64,000 bases of DNA from Arthrobacter psychrolactophilus (GCF_003219795.1 NZ_QJVC01000019.1:1-64000); one strand, 5' to 3'; counted from the first letter of the stretch, positions 1 through 8,532 are shown. The notes: generated from the sequence alone by a model not told the origin. Translations and numbers: made by a program.

Positions 1-77
1 TCACCAACTACGTCGCCAGATCACTGCTGGAATCAGGCGGATTCAGACCGAAACTACACTCTCAATTCTGAAGAGCC
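1..77 (+). mobile_element. 3' terminal fragment of an ISL3-type insertion sequence (left copy)
   Basis: These 77 bases are identical to 699-775, which encode the last residues of an ISL3-like transposase and the element's end. The identical stretch stops at GAAGAGCC; its complement GGCTCTTC is the kind of terminal inverted-repeat start seen in ISL3-family elements. The copy is cut by the window edge, so its true extent to the left is unknown. Its right boundary interrupts an IS3-type orfA on the other strand. Confidence 0.7.
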
Positions 78-448
78 AGTTTTCCCTTCACTCCAAGGGC
101 TGCCTCGGATCGTTTCAACCGACTCTCACTCACCTCCAGCTGGCGACGCAAACGAGCGATCTCTGCCTGCTCACCGGACAGCTTCCCGATCTTCTCCCCG
201 GCCTTCTTGCCCTGCAGGACGCCGGCGTCGCGTAGCTTGCGCCACTCGACCATCTGGGAGGAATACAGCCCCTGCTCCCGCAGGAACACGCCGCCTTCGT
301 GGCGGGCGCAGGCTTCCTCGTACTGGGCCAACAATTCAAGTTTTTGCGTGGGGGTGAACGACCTACGAGGGGTCGGTCCACCGGCCCGCGGTCCGGAAAT
401 ACTCATGGATCCATCTTGGCGTACTTCAGCCAAAACTAGACTAGACAT
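62..448 (-). pseudogene. IS3-type transposase OrfA, 3' end replaced by an ISL3 end
   Basis: A 128-residue reading frame resembling the helix-turn-helix OrfA subunit of IS3-family transposases: a basic start (RRSFTPTQKLELLAQYEEA), an SQMVEWRK segment and a C-terminal heptad-like part (EIARLRRQLEVSESRLKRSE) typical of the OrfA leucine zipper. The last five codons and the stop lie inside the ISL3 end at 62-77, so the native C-terminus is lost and the tail LALQN is a fusion artefact. No OrfB catalytic (DDE) frame is present. The start could be at 448 or at the internal ATG at 406. Almost certainly inactive. Confidence 0.7.
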
Positions 449-532
449 AATGATGGGTTTCCTGGTTCTCGCCCTACGCGATCGAGCCGATTTGCTCTGT
501 CACCGTGGTACCGCTCCAGCCTGACACGTAGG

Positions 533-769
533 GTGCCGACTGCGCTCACTGAACTCAAAACACTCGGCCGGACCCTGAAACGACGAGCCGATGATGTGCT
601 GGCCTACTTCGACCGGCCAGGGACCTCAAACGGTCCCACTGAAGCGATTAATGGAAGATTGGAACACCTCCGAGGCTCTGCCCTCGGCTTCCGCAACCTC
701 ACCAACTACGTCGCCAGATCACTGCTGGAATCAGGCGGATTCAGACCGAAACTACACTCTCAATTCTGA
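533..769 (+). pseudogene. ISL3-family transposase, C-terminal fragment
   Basis: About 78 residues match the C-terminal end of ISL3-family DDE transposases: a basic segment LKRRADDVLAYFDRPGTSNG, then GPTEAINGRLEHLRGSALGF and NLTNYVARSLLESGG. In the family this region carries the final acidic catalytic residue (TEAINGRLE). An intact protein is usually about 400-440 residues, so most of the gene including the zinc-finger and helix-turn-helix part is missing. The 5' break lies near 526-535. It is a relic, but its 3' end is identical to the fragment at 1-77. Confidence 0.75.
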
Positions 770-775
770 AGAGCC
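699..775 (+). repeat. 77-bp perfect direct repeat (right copy of 1-77)
   Basis: This is identical base for base to 1-77 and in the same orientation, 698 bases apart. It holds the ISL3 transposase C-terminal codons, stop and terminal inverted repeat. The left copy touches the window edge, so the repeat may be longer. The two copies bracket the broken IS3-type orfA and could recombine with each other. Confidence 0.85.
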
Positions 776-1148
776 CCTATACCGTTCAAGCATTGATGTG
801 GTCGTTGGACCGATGGAAAACCGAGGCATAGCCAGATATCGTTTGTGTATGAATGCTTCGGCTTGGGTAAGGGGACAAACCCTAGGCTGCTCGATGCGGC
901 GTGTTGCAGGCTCTGTACCTAGGACTCGGCACAGCTGATCAGTTACACAGCCCTCAAGTACCTGATCAGCTTAGAGAAGGCCGCTCACGCAGGGAGGCAT
1001 TCCGTACATCTGGAGCTGCCTTGGCAGGCTTCGGCCACCTAAACGCACCTCACAAAAAATCGAAGCCAGAATACGCCTGAGAACCCTGTCCCCATGATCC
1101 GAGAATAGGTATTATCATGTGGCACAAAGCAAATTGTTCGAAATGGAA
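776..1148. other. No gene seen between IS relic and PqqD-like gene
   Basis: About 370 bases without a convincing reading frame on either strand and without a recognisable RNA. It is probably decayed sequence flanking the insertion elements, and it marks the downstream boundary of the exopolysaccharide cluster. Confidence 0.5.
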
Positions 1149-1433
1149 CTAGATCTTTACTGTGATATTAAATTCCAGCAGCTGCTGGATAAACTCTTGA
1201 ATCTGCCATCGGACTATAGCTATGTCAATTCCGTACTCCGAAGCAAAAGATCGGGCAATTTCTTCAACAGTATTGACGGCGTCAATACTGTACCAAATAG
1301 CAGCCGCAATATCCTCCAGTATCACCGGCTGCCCACAGTCCGGTGGAAGAATCACGACCCTTTTACCGCACTCACTCTCAACAATTCCCAGAGCATCATT
1401 AGCCCTGAAAACATCGTTCATTTCCACGATCAT
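1149..1433 (-). CDS. PqqD-like small protein
   Basis: About 94 residues with the PqqD-family pattern: a beta-rich N-terminal half ending in PVILEDIAAAIWYSIDAVNT, then EEIARSFASEYGID and a final helix WQIQEFIQQLLEFNI. PqqD proteins and fused PqqD-like domains bind precursor peptides and deliver them to modifying enzymes; stand-alone homologues also occur beside nucleotidyltransferase genes in polysaccharide loci, where their role is unclear. I chose the ATG at 1433 because AGAGG lies nine bases upstream and it gives the usual family length; starts at 1442 or 1478 are possible. It lies 78 bases downstream of the nucleotidyltransferase gene on the same strand. No radical-SAM or precursor gene is visible here. 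Confidence 0.65.
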   Translation of the reverse strand: MIVEMNDVFRANDALGIVESECGKRVVILPPDCGQPVILEDIAAAIWYSIDAVNTVEEIARSFASEYGIDIAIVRWQIQEFIQQLLEFNITVKI

Positions 1434-1511
1434 GTGCGACATCCTCTTCTTAAAATTACTTCCTCGGCACGTGAACATCTAATTGCCTCTGCTATGCACG
1501 TGATATAAAAT

Positions 1512-2426
1512 TCACTTACTTCGCCCGTAATATCTGCGCAGTGCCGTAAAAGTTTTGGGGGCGTCCTTTATGAATTGGCGACATCTCTTCCATCCAAGAT
1601 TCAATTTCGCCCATATATTGGAATCCATTGTAAATTCTCCCATTGATTTCGAAATGAGCGATCGAGTACTCGGAAACATCGCACTCTTAATCAACCTAAC
1701 TTTATCCTTAAATGGGGATTCAATTATATCAATAATTCTTAGCGCGCCCACGGACGAAGAGATCTTCTGGGCCCGCCATTCTGCTGACTCCTGCGGCCAG
1801 TCGATTAAATCTAGATTTGGATCGAGAGAGAGTAGAAAAGGTCGTATTTCAGCCAAGCAAGAAAGTGCAATACCTCTATCTGAGAGTTGATTCGCCAAGT
1901 GGTCTGCGGTATTCTCAATCAGGAAATGGAACTCAGCTTGGTCCAGAGGTTTCCACGGATTCCGCAAACAATTTAAAGCTTGGATTATTCTGGCATCTAA
2001 CTCAGAGACTGTTATAATATCTTGGTTCGCTATTTTAACAGTCTGCTTTTGCTCCCAAAGCAGATCAAATGTCTTTTGAGTATCCCCAGAGAAACCGGGG
2101 AACCGATGATGGACATCAATATCGACTGGCCATTGTGAATTAAAATAAGTACTCGAATGGTTGGCATAGTGTCCGCCAAGATCATCGGATCTCAATTCCC
2201 AGCCACTTCCTTCCAAGTCGGCGCAAAATTGCTTATGAAAAGATGGACTTACTAGTACATCGAGGTCTGAAGCAGGCCGTAACGGCCTGATACCCAATGC
2301 CATAAAAGCATCACCCTTTATAGCTAGCAGCGGAACGGACCTTCTTAGCGCCAGTCTCTGACATAGAACGGCCGCCAACTTCGTGGCTTCAACGGAACTA
2401 AGCCGCTCAGAATTAGTATCGCTCAT
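1512..2426 (-). CDS. Nucleotidyltransferase-fold protein (NTP_transf_5-like)
   Basis: About 304 residues with features of the uncharacterised nucleotidyltransferase family: LLAIKGDAFMALG, then RPASDLDVLV with the two acidic residues expected to bind metal, then a third acidic site VDIDVHH. The C-terminal half is helical (ELDARIIQALNCLRNPWKPL). The family is often found next to PqqD-like proteins and in polysaccharide or peptide-modification loci; the substrate is not known. The ATG at 2426 (MSDTNS) is preceded by GGAAAG at good spacing; an upstream start at 2450 is possible. It follows the flippase gene across the octamer repeat and precedes the PqqD-like gene. Confidence 0.65.
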   Translation of the reverse strand: MSDTNSERLSSVEATKLAAVLCQRLALRRSVPLLAIKGDAFMALGIRPLRPASDLDVLVSPSFHKQFCADLEGSGWELRSDDLGGHYANHSSTYFNSQWPVDIDVHHRFPGFSGDTQKTFDLLWEQKQTVKIANQDIITVSELDARIIQALNCLRNPWKPLDQAEFHFLIENTADHLANQLSDRGIALSCLAEIRPFLLSLDPNLDLIDWPQESAEWRAQKISSSVGALRIIDIIESPFKDKVRLIKSAMFPSTRSLISKSMGEFTMDSNIWAKLNLGWKRCRQFIKDAPKTFTALRRYYGRSK

Positions 2427-2496
2427 GATTCTTTCCATTCTTTTGAGCACATATTCTTTGATAAATCATTTGATGTTCATTGAATCGGACTAGATT

Positions 2497-2568
2497 CTTG
2501 TTATCTTGTTATCTTGTTATCTTGTTATCTTGTTATCTTGTTATCTTGTTATCTTGTTATCTTGTTAT
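2497..2568. repeat. Nine-copy octanucleotide tandem repeat (CTTGTTAT)n
   Basis: Nine perfect head-to-tail copies of CTTGTTAT occupy 72 bases between the flippase and nucleotidyltransferase genes. The last 12 bases of the array provide the final codons and the TAA stop of the flippase gene on the minus strand (stop at 2557-2559). Perfect short arrays of this kind are prone to slipped-strand mispairing, so copy number probably varies between isolates. The upstream boundary at 2497 leaves about 70 bases to the nucleotidyltransferase start. Confidence 0.95.
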
Positions 2569-3894
2569 CGTGCCCTTCAGAGAAACAAGGATTCTGATTG
2601 CTTTTCTGGTGATGAATTGAATGTCTTGATATCTAGGAATGTAGAAATCAAGTGGAGAAATCTTAAATAATCTCCAGCTAAAGTAAATGTTCATGTTTGC
2701 GGCTATAAAGTTTCCAACTACAGTTGCCAAAGCCGCCCCAAACGCGCCAAGAATTGGGAGTAATATAAGCAGTAGGATAATGTTTGTAACTGCGGCCACG
2801 AGAAGAGATGTACTCCGTTTACCTGGATAGCCTCGTGAGCTAAGTATTGCGCCGGCAACTGAGCCAGGAACGCCGACCACATTTGCAATTATTAGTATGA
2901 TAACCAATGGAATAGACGGGGAAAAATCGGAACCAAAGAGTCTGATAAACCATAAAGGAATTGTTGCGGAAATAACTATTCCCACAATTGCAGATATTAG
3001 TAGACTGCACCGTGCGCTCATTGTTGCCCGTGCCGTCTTCTGTTGAGCCGAGTCCGCCGCCAAGGTGACATCTCTGACTGCATTATTGGCTAAAAGTGAA
3101 GCATCAGATACATTGACTGCTATTACGTAATACCCCAGTTGTGAGACGCTGGCGAGTGGGGTCATAAGAACTTGAGAAATCCTAGTCAGTAGGATCCCGG
3201 AAAGGGATCCAATCCATATTCTTCCGCCAAAACTAAACATATCCTTAAGTCGAATTGTTCTTTCTGCTCCGGCGGGAATAGTGCCACGGTTCCTGAGGAG
3301 GGCGAAGTAGACAAGGCCGCTGGCTACTGCTGACAACGCTGTTACAAGTACCGCTGAGGTTACTGTAAGGGCATCCATTAGGGAAAGTATCAAAAAGACT
3401 ACAAGCTTTGTAAACTCTGTGAGGCAGCGTTCGATAGTTACTAGTGTCCATCGGTGAAGGCCTGACGCCAATCCACGAAAAATACCGACAATTAGTGTGC
3501 CTGGTAGTATCAGCCCGGCAAGACCAATGAGGGACGCAAGGTTTGGATCTGACCCAGCAAGTAGAGATGATGTCAATGCCACGACAAGAGTGCCTGTGAG
3601 TCCAGTGAGAAGTTGGACCAACAGGACTGGACGAAGCAGGTACCTGATTATGTTTGGTTGCGCGGCTACGTAATGGACGACAGCTTGCGGAAGTCCGAGC
3701 GCAAATATTGCTACTGCCAACATGAGAGGTGCCGTAGCTGCAGCCACTTCTCCTCGTCCATCAACTCCCAGGGAATTGGCCAGGATGGGAGCGGAAACAA
3801 TTGCCGCCATTGGCACAAAGAGGTAACTGAACGCAGTAATAGCCATGTGACGGCTTACATTTCCTGGATCACTGCCTGCCGTAGTTGTACTCAT
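2557..3894 (-). CDS. Polysaccharide flippase (Wzx-like)
   Basis: A polytopic membrane protein of about 445 residues with a dozen or so hydrophobic segments, resembling MOP-superfamily flippases that move undecaprenyl-linked repeat units across the membrane. Family-like pieces are an N-terminal FSYLFVPMAAIVSAPILANS, GVDGRGEVAAATAP, and the C-terminal LGAFGAALATVVGN. I chose the ATG at 3894 because it overlaps the stop of the polymerase gene as ATGA, pointing to translational coupling. The last codons (ITR) and the stop are read from the octamer tandem repeat. It is followed by the nucleotidyltransferase gene. Confidence 0.85.
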   Translation of the reverse strand: MSTTTAGSDPGNVSRHMAITAFSYLFVPMAAIVSAPILANSLGVDGRGEVAAATAPLMLAVAIFALGLPQAVVHYVAAQPNIIRYLLRPVLLVQLLTGLTGTLVVALTSSLLAGSDPNLASLIGLAGLILPGTLIVGIFRGLASGLHRWTLVTIERCLTEFTKLVVFLILSLMDALTVTSAVLVTALSAVASGLVYFALLRNRGTIPAGAERTIRLKDMFSFGGRIWIGSLSGILLTRISQVLMTPLASVSQLGYYVIAVNVSDASLLANNAVRDVTLAADSAQQKTARATMSARCSLLISAIVGIVISATIPLWFIRLFGSDFSPSIPLVIILIIANVVGVPGSVAGAILSSRGYPGKRSTSLLVAAVTNIILLLILLPILGAFGAALATVVGNFIAANMNIYFSWRLFKISPLDFYIPRYQDIQFITRKAIRILVSLKGTITR

Positions 3895-5183
3895 GGAGCA
3901 ACCTGCTGGGCGCAATTATTTCTTGGAAGAGATTTTGGGTGAGACTTCAGTGAGCATGCCGACAGAGCCACGAGTAACCATAGAAGGGATGCAACTGAGC
4001 TCTGCACCGTACCGCCGCTGTATGACTGAAATTGGATAAAAACCGCAGTGAAGGCAACGGCGCTGCCTGGAATTCCCTTCTTCTTACTTCGAATCCTAGT
4101 GAAAGCGATAGTCGTCATTGCCAAGAAGTATAAGAAAATCGGAACTACTCCGTAGTCAACTGCATATGTAAGGCCGGCACTTTCAAAACTAGTGGTCAGT
4201 CTAGCGGTTTCCAACAGATCGTAGCTATGCGTGGCGCCTCCACCGAAGAAGAAATAGTCAGGCCAGACATCACCAAAAAGATCATAGGCTAGAAGACGTA
4301 CACGCGTTGACCCAGAATCGTCTTCAAACCGGCCAAATGCGCCTTTGAAGATTGTGCCGTTGAGAACTAGTGAAACGGCGCCGGCGAGAACGCCAAGAAG
4401 AAAGATTCGGGTTATCCAACCGACGGGTCCGGCCAAGACGATCCACGCGACTAGAACCGCAGCGACGATCAGACCTACTCTAGAGCCAGTACAAACTACA
4501 GGAAGTAAAAAGAATAGTGGCAGAAAGATTCGAAGCGCAGTGTTACTTAGACCAACTGATAAAGCTATTCCCGCGCACATCAGAATTGAGAGCATGATTG
4601 GGTGGTCAGTCGAACCGATTGACCTACTAATAGTTTCTGACCACCAGTACTGTCGAGCGTAGTAGGCATCAAAAAGAATAGCCGACTTAGTTAAATATTG
4701 AGCTATTCCGAGTGCACCCTGAGCGACAGCAATAACCAAAACCATATTTCGAAGAGTTGTCAAAAAACTCAGATTCTTATTATTCTCACCCATAATGAGA
4801 ATTGCAAGCATTATTGGGCATACAAAAATATAAACCAGAGATCCGACGCCACGAAGTTCACCGCCGACTACGGTAACTGCAAATGCCACCAATAGAAATA
4901 ATCCGAGTGTAAGGAATGCCACTGGATATTTCTTCAAAACAAATTGGACTCCATGCTTTCCATCGAAAAATCTCAAGACAAAAGTGACAAGAATAAGCCA
5001 AGTCCCTGGGTGCATGCTCGGTATAGGACCCAGCCCCTGAGATGGGACTCCGGTGAATAGTTCAGCTGCTACCCAGGGTATGCAGAAAAGAAGAGTTGTC
5101 GCCACGATTATCGGGACGTGAGTTCGCCGTCCAGAAAAAATATTTATGATAGCGCATATCGCAAGCCATAGAACAAATTGCAT
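3891..5183 (-). CDS. O-antigen polymerase/ligase-like membrane protein (Wzy-like)
   Basis: 430 residues with about ten to twelve hydrophobic segments, a long periplasmic-type loop in the second half (VLNGTIFKGAFGRFEDDSGST to TTSFESAG), and an arginine (GSTRVRL) in that loop, as in polymerases and ligases of the Wzy/WaaL group. Wzy joins repeat units on the outer face of the membrane. The sequence is poorly conserved in this group; the assignment depends on topology and on its place between a glycosyltransferase and the flippase. Two bases separate it from the upstream gene and it overlaps the flippase start. Confidence 0.75.
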   Translation of the reverse strand: MQFVLWLAICAIINIFSGRRTHVPIIVATTLLFCIPWVAAELFTGVPSQGLGPIPSMHPGTWLILVTFVLRFFDGKHGVQFVLKKYPVAFLTLGLFLLVAFAVTVVGGELRGVGSLVYIFVCPIMLAILIMGENNKNLSFLTTLRNMVLVIAVAQGALGIAQYLTKSAILFDAYYARQYWWSETISRSIGSTDHPIMLSILMCAGIALSVGLSNTALRIFLPLFFLLPVVCTGSRVGLIVAAVLVAWIVLAGPVGWITRIFLLGVLAGAVSLVLNGTIFKGAFGRFEDDSGSTRVRLLAYDLFGDVWPDYFFFGGGATHSYDLLETARLTTSFESAGLTYAVDYGVVPIFLYFLAMTTIAFTRIRSKKKGIPGSAVAFTAVFIQFQSYSGGTVQSSVASLLWLLVALSACSLKSHPKSLPRNNCAQQVAP

Positions 5184-5185
5184 TG

Positions 5186-6091
5186 TTATACCTTGTTGAT
5201 CGCTTCGACGTCGCCTGCAATCGATTCAACCAAATCGCGTGAGTAGGCTGATTGAATCATTAGATCGTTACCGTCACCTTCATGGTTTCTTTTAAAAAGC
5301 GCATTGGCCTGTGAACCAAGTAACATAAGGAAATTCTTCGGTGAGGAAGTTACTTGCCGAGTTCTAACTCCTGCCATCACAGCAGTTGAATGGAGCCATA
5401 TATCGTCTGCATGCCAGTAGTTGTCTGTAAAATCCTCTCCCCGATTTCTCAGCGCTCGCTGGACGGTGGGGGGGTATATGACGCCTCCGGTTCCGGTAGA
5501 AAATGTTGCGAAGGACGGTTCTATTGATCCAGATAACTTCCAATTGGAATACTTTTCAATTATCGGTAATTCGGATCCAGTGAGACTGATCTGACGGGCG
5601 CGATGGGAAACAATGCAATTCTTTGAGGAAAGGTATTCTTTATACAACGAATCCAGCCAGTTGGTAGGATAGAAGATATCATCGTCGGCCGTTACTAAAG
5701 GCGCGGCACTATCGTCATCTGTGCTGAGTATGTATGGGAAGTATTTCTTGTGTGGCCCATAATTTAAGCAATGAATTATCTCTAACCCCCTGTTTTGCAA
5801 CCGCCGCAGGGAAGATGGCAGATTCTCGAATACTTCGATTTCATCTATCCAGAGAATAATTCTTTTAGGCTGTTTCCTGCCCGCAAAAATACTCTCGATC
5901 GTTAGAAATACAGAATTGGTTCTTTGGCCATAACTTGTGAGAGAAACAACGAGTTCAAGATCCCCTCGAAGTGACTTTTTATGGAATCTATTGACTATTT
6001 GATACTTTGAGGTGAGCCAAAGCATCTGTACTAGGCGTTTACTCCGATTAGGGACACGCCGCACCTGGCGAAGGATATTATTCAAGGTCAT
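5186..6091 (-). CDS. Glycosyltransferase, GT-A type
   Basis: 301 residues. The N-terminal half has a nucleotide-sugar-binding pattern (VVSLTSYGQRTNSVFLTIES, then RIILWID) and an acidic cluster TADDDIFYP at about residues 134-141 serving as the DxD-like metal site, followed by WLDSLYKEY. The middle carries HCLNYGPHKKYFPYI, typical of a bacterial group of cytoplasmic glycosyltransferases found in capsule clusters. It should add one sugar to the lipid-linked repeat unit; donor and linkage cannot be read from the sequence. Its start overlaps the stop of the WecG/TagA-type gene (ATGA). Confidence 0.75.
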   Translation of the reverse strand: MTLNNILRQVRRVPNRSKRLVQMLWLTSKYQIVNRFHKKSLRGDLELVVSLTSYGQRTNSVFLTIESIFAGRKQPKRIILWIDEIEVFENLPSSLRRLQNRGLEIIHCLNYGPHKKYFPYILSTDDDSAAPLVTADDDIFYPTNWLDSLYKEYLSSKNCIVSHRARQISLTGSELPIIEKYSNWKLSGSIEPSFATFSTGTGGVIYPPTVQRALRNRGEDFTDNYWHADDIWLHSTAVMAGVRTRQVTSSPKNFLMLLGSQANALFKRNHEGDGNDLMIQSAYSRDLVESIAGDVEAINKV

Positions 6092-6888
6092 CGTTCTAGA
6101 GTCACCGTCCGCCTACGGTGATTTGTCATAGACGTGGCCACAATTGAGAGGAATCTAGGTCCCTTAAACAAATATCTTGGCGCTAAACGCCGGAACTCTT
6201 GGCTAAGTCTCCAAACCCACTCTAATCCTGCACGCTGTGCAGCGATTGGAGCGCGCTTCTTAGCTTCCGCGGCAAAATCAACTGCGGCGCCAGCTCCGAT
6301 ATAAACTGCAGCTGGCAACACGTCTTTCCAATGCAGGAACCACGATTCTTGTTTTGGTGCGCCTAGACAGAGAAAGACTACATCTGGGTCGAAATCCTCC
6401 AGTAATAGGATGGCTTCTCGACCTCTGGGGTCTTCTGCCGAACTAAGCATAGGCATAGGAACGGCTTTGATGGAGGCATTTGGATACTTACGCTGTAGAT
6501 TATCTGCAGCTTTCGCTAGGATTTCATCATTGCCACCTGTAATGGCGACTCGCCAATTATTCCTCGCACTCGCGGCCGAGACTGACTCTATGAGGTCTGC
6601 GCCGGTTACCCTATGAATGTTTTTGGCGCCTAGGGCTCGAAGTGCCCACACCACAGGCATGCCATCTATTACTCGAAGTGACGCTCGCTCATAAGCAGAA
6701 GTAAGCGGGTTGCCTAAGTCTAGATCGACAATATGGTCGATGTTAGCTGTGACTACTAGATGTGCCTCGGAATCTCGGGCTAATTCTGCAATAGTAATTA
6801 ATGCGGCATCCATATCACCTTGATGGACGGGACTGTTCAAGAGGAAGGACATACCCTCTCGAACACTTAGTGTGGCTCCCTGGGTCAT
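6088..6888 (-). CDS. WecG/TagA/CpsF-family glycosyltransferase (GT26)
   Basis: 266 residues with the GT26 signature order: VTANIDHIVDL (47-57, catalytic-type TxN and DH), RVIDGMPVVWAL, RVTGADL, VFLCLGAPKQESW, YIGAGAAVDF and the C-terminal RAPIAAQRAGLEWVWRLSQE with RLAPRYL. The family transfers N-acetylmannosaminuronic acid, N-acetylmannosamine or glucose to lipid-linked acceptors at the inner membrane face. Together with the dehydrogenase encoded upstream, a uronic acid donor is possible but not proven. Both ends overlap neighbours by four bases, so it sits in a coupled operon. Confidence 0.9.
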   Translation of the reverse strand: MTQGATLSVREGMSFLLNSPVHQGDMDAALITIAELARDSEAHLVVTANIDHIVDLDLGNPLTSAYERASLRVIDGMPVVWALRALGAKNIHRVTGADLIESVSAASARNNWRVAITGGNDEILAKAADNLQRKYPNASIKAVPMPMLSSAEDPRGREAILLLEDFDPDVVFLCLGAPKQESWFLHWKDVLPAAVYIGAGAAVDFAAEAKKRAPIAAQRAGLEWVWRLSQEFRRLAPRYLFKGPRFLSIVATSMTNHRRRTVTLER

Positions 6889-7766
6889 TTTCTCTTCCCA
6901 AATGTAGTTTTATACATCGCATCCAGTACGGAATCTATCTTTTGCGAAATTAGACTTGAATTTTCTGATTCCTGATCGATCAGTGTTCCAACTGTTTTAT
7001 GTGAGAGGTCACGTGCATGGGTTCGTGATGGCTCGAGTCCAAATACCGACAAGTAGTCACGGAATTTGAAATCGGGCTCTCCGCTTTCGTCTCTAAACTC
7101 GAGTAGGGTCGTGGGAGTGTCCAAGGCATGTGCAAAAATATATCCATGAAGACTGGAGGAGGCGACGAACGGGGCCTGACGCACAGCACGTGCAACTTCC
7201 GCTGGAGGTGTATTGGGAAGTATTACATCCCAACCTTCACTGCGGAGTGCTTTGAGGGAACTTCGACCGGATTTAGAGTTCAGTACCTCAAAGTGTGGGA
7301 TTAGTACTGGCATAGCAGATTGGCGCTCATGATTTGGTTTTGAAAAGACCGAACGCGCCAGGAGGCCTGGATCACCAATTGCGGCCTCAGGTGGAAGGCC
7401 AACCTCTTTAGCAGTCAAGTGGCCTCGAACACCAATGAAATTACATGAAGGATCAGGAGATTCATCTGTTGCTAGTGGTCGCCTGAGGCCGGATCCGATA
7501 ATGGTACCGCTGAAACCGGACCGTATAGCTGAATTCAGAACGGAGCCTATTCCCAAGTATTCTGCTTTAGCTGGTTGGCGCCACCGAAAAGACTCTCCAG
7601 TGAGTTCCTGAAGAAAATGTCTGCTGACTTCGTCTCCAAAATTCGACACATTTCTGTTGGCAATTGCTAAGTGTGCCCATGCAGTCCCGTACTTTGCGGT
7701 GCTGATAGCCATATCGCGAGCAGATGAAAAAGGTTTCCACCAATAAAGTGAAGATGTAACTGTCAT
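6885..7766 (-). CDS. Polysaccharide pyruvyl transferase family protein
   Basis: 293 residues matching the CsaB/ExoV-like family that puts pyruvate ketals on sugars using phosphoenolpyruvate. Recognisable parts are NVSNFGDEVSRHFL near residue 40, IIGSGLRRPL, FIGVRGHLTAKEVGL, AIGDPGLLA and the C-terminal VASSSLHGYIFAHAL with PTTLLEF. Pyruvylation adds negative charge to an extracellular or wall polymer and can serve as a docking site for SLH-domain proteins. It is nine bases from the upstream glycosyltransferase and overlaps the downstream WecG-type gene. Confidence 0.85.
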   Translation of the reverse strand: MTVTSSLYWWKPFSSARDMAISTAKYGTAWAHLAIANRNVSNFGDEVSRHFLQELTGESFRWRQPAKAEYLGIGSVLNSAIRSGFSGTIIGSGLRRPLATDESPDPSCNFIGVRGHLTAKEVGLPPEAAIGDPGLLARSVFSKPNHERQSAMPVLIPHFEVLNSKSGRSSLKALRSEGWDVILPNTPPAEVARAVRQAPFVASSSLHGYIFAHALDTPTTLLEFRDESGEPDFKFRDYLSVFGLEPSRTHARDLSHKTVGTLIDQESENSSLISQKIDSVLDAMYKTTFGKRK

Positions 7767-7775
7767 ACTGATGGT

Positions 7776-8504
7776 TTACCTATCGACTCGAGGATTAAGG
7801 TCCAATTCGCTGACTATGGATTCGGTGAGCTGTTGTAGCTCGTCAAGAAAAGATGCCTCCCTGCGTTCAGGCGCGGCGGAAGCGCGAGGGAGAAATAGCT
7901 TTCTGATGCGGAAATTTAGGCGGTCTTTTAACGGGGCATGCATTTTAGACTTCAGCGGACCGGTAAAATGGCGGATATGATCGTCTAACGTATCATCTGA
8001 TGAGTTGTTCCAACGGCTATCGATAATATGAACGCCACCATTGATTGATTCGACATAAATAATGTTTCCATTTTCAAACCGAAGGTTAGCCCGAGCTTTT
8101 GCAGGAATATTCTCGACGACACTTGCCACAACGCGTTCAAGGAACTGATTCGCTGTTACCGAGTTCTCTGCAAAAATTACTCCTGAGTTAAGTCTCCCGC
8201 TTCTTCCTAGCGACATACAGATTTTTCCATCTGATTTTGCTAGCTCTGTAGTGAAATCGGGTGCGCTCTTGGAGACTCGACAATCGGCGTCGATATATGC
8301 AACTGCGTCGTATCCAGCTTTGAGGGCTGCATCTAGCAATGTGACTTTGAGCCATGCTGCAAACGCAGGGTCACTCACAGTTGGCTTAGTAACCACACGG
8401 AAATCGGCCCCGATGCGGTCAGCGTATTCTCGTTGTGAATCTAGACACATTCGGTAGCCAATATCATAACCGTTGAGGCCGATACTAAACACAAGTGTAT
8501 TCAT
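7776..8504 (-). CDS. Glycosyltransferase-like protein with DxD motif
   Basis: 242 residues. The N-terminus (NTLVFSIGLNGYDIGYRMCL) and YDAVAYIDADCRV at residues 65-77 fit a GT-A fold enzyme with D72 and D74 as the DxD metal site, followed by LNSGVIFAEN, a pattern found in small galactosyl- or glucosyltransferases. A C-terminal basic segment (LKDRLNFRIRKLFLPR) may contact the membrane. Donor sugar unknown. It lies between the UDP-sugar dehydrogenase and pyruvyl transferase genes, 28 and 9 bases away. Confidence 0.65.
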   Translation of the reverse strand: MNTLVFSIGLNGYDIGYRMCLDSQREYADRIGADFRVVTKPTVSDPAFAAWLKVTLLDAALKAGYDAVAYIDADCRVSKSAPDFTTELAKSDGKICMSLGRSGRLNSGVIFAENSVTANQFLERVVASVVENIPAKARANLRFENGNIIYVESINGGVHIIDSRWNNSSDDTLDDHIRHFTGPLKSKMHAPLKDRLNFRIRKLFLPRASAAPERREASFLDELQQLTESIVSELDLNPRVDR

Positions 8505-8532
8505 GGTGTTTCCCTTTAATTGTAAATCGTAA

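Noticed and set aside
1119-1508. Plus-strand open frame of 129 codons
   Set aside because: It is the antisense shadow of the PqqD-like gene, which has clear family features and follows the nucleotidyltransferase gene on the minus strand.
2497-2568. CRISPR array
   Set aside because: The units are eight bases, identical and without spacers.
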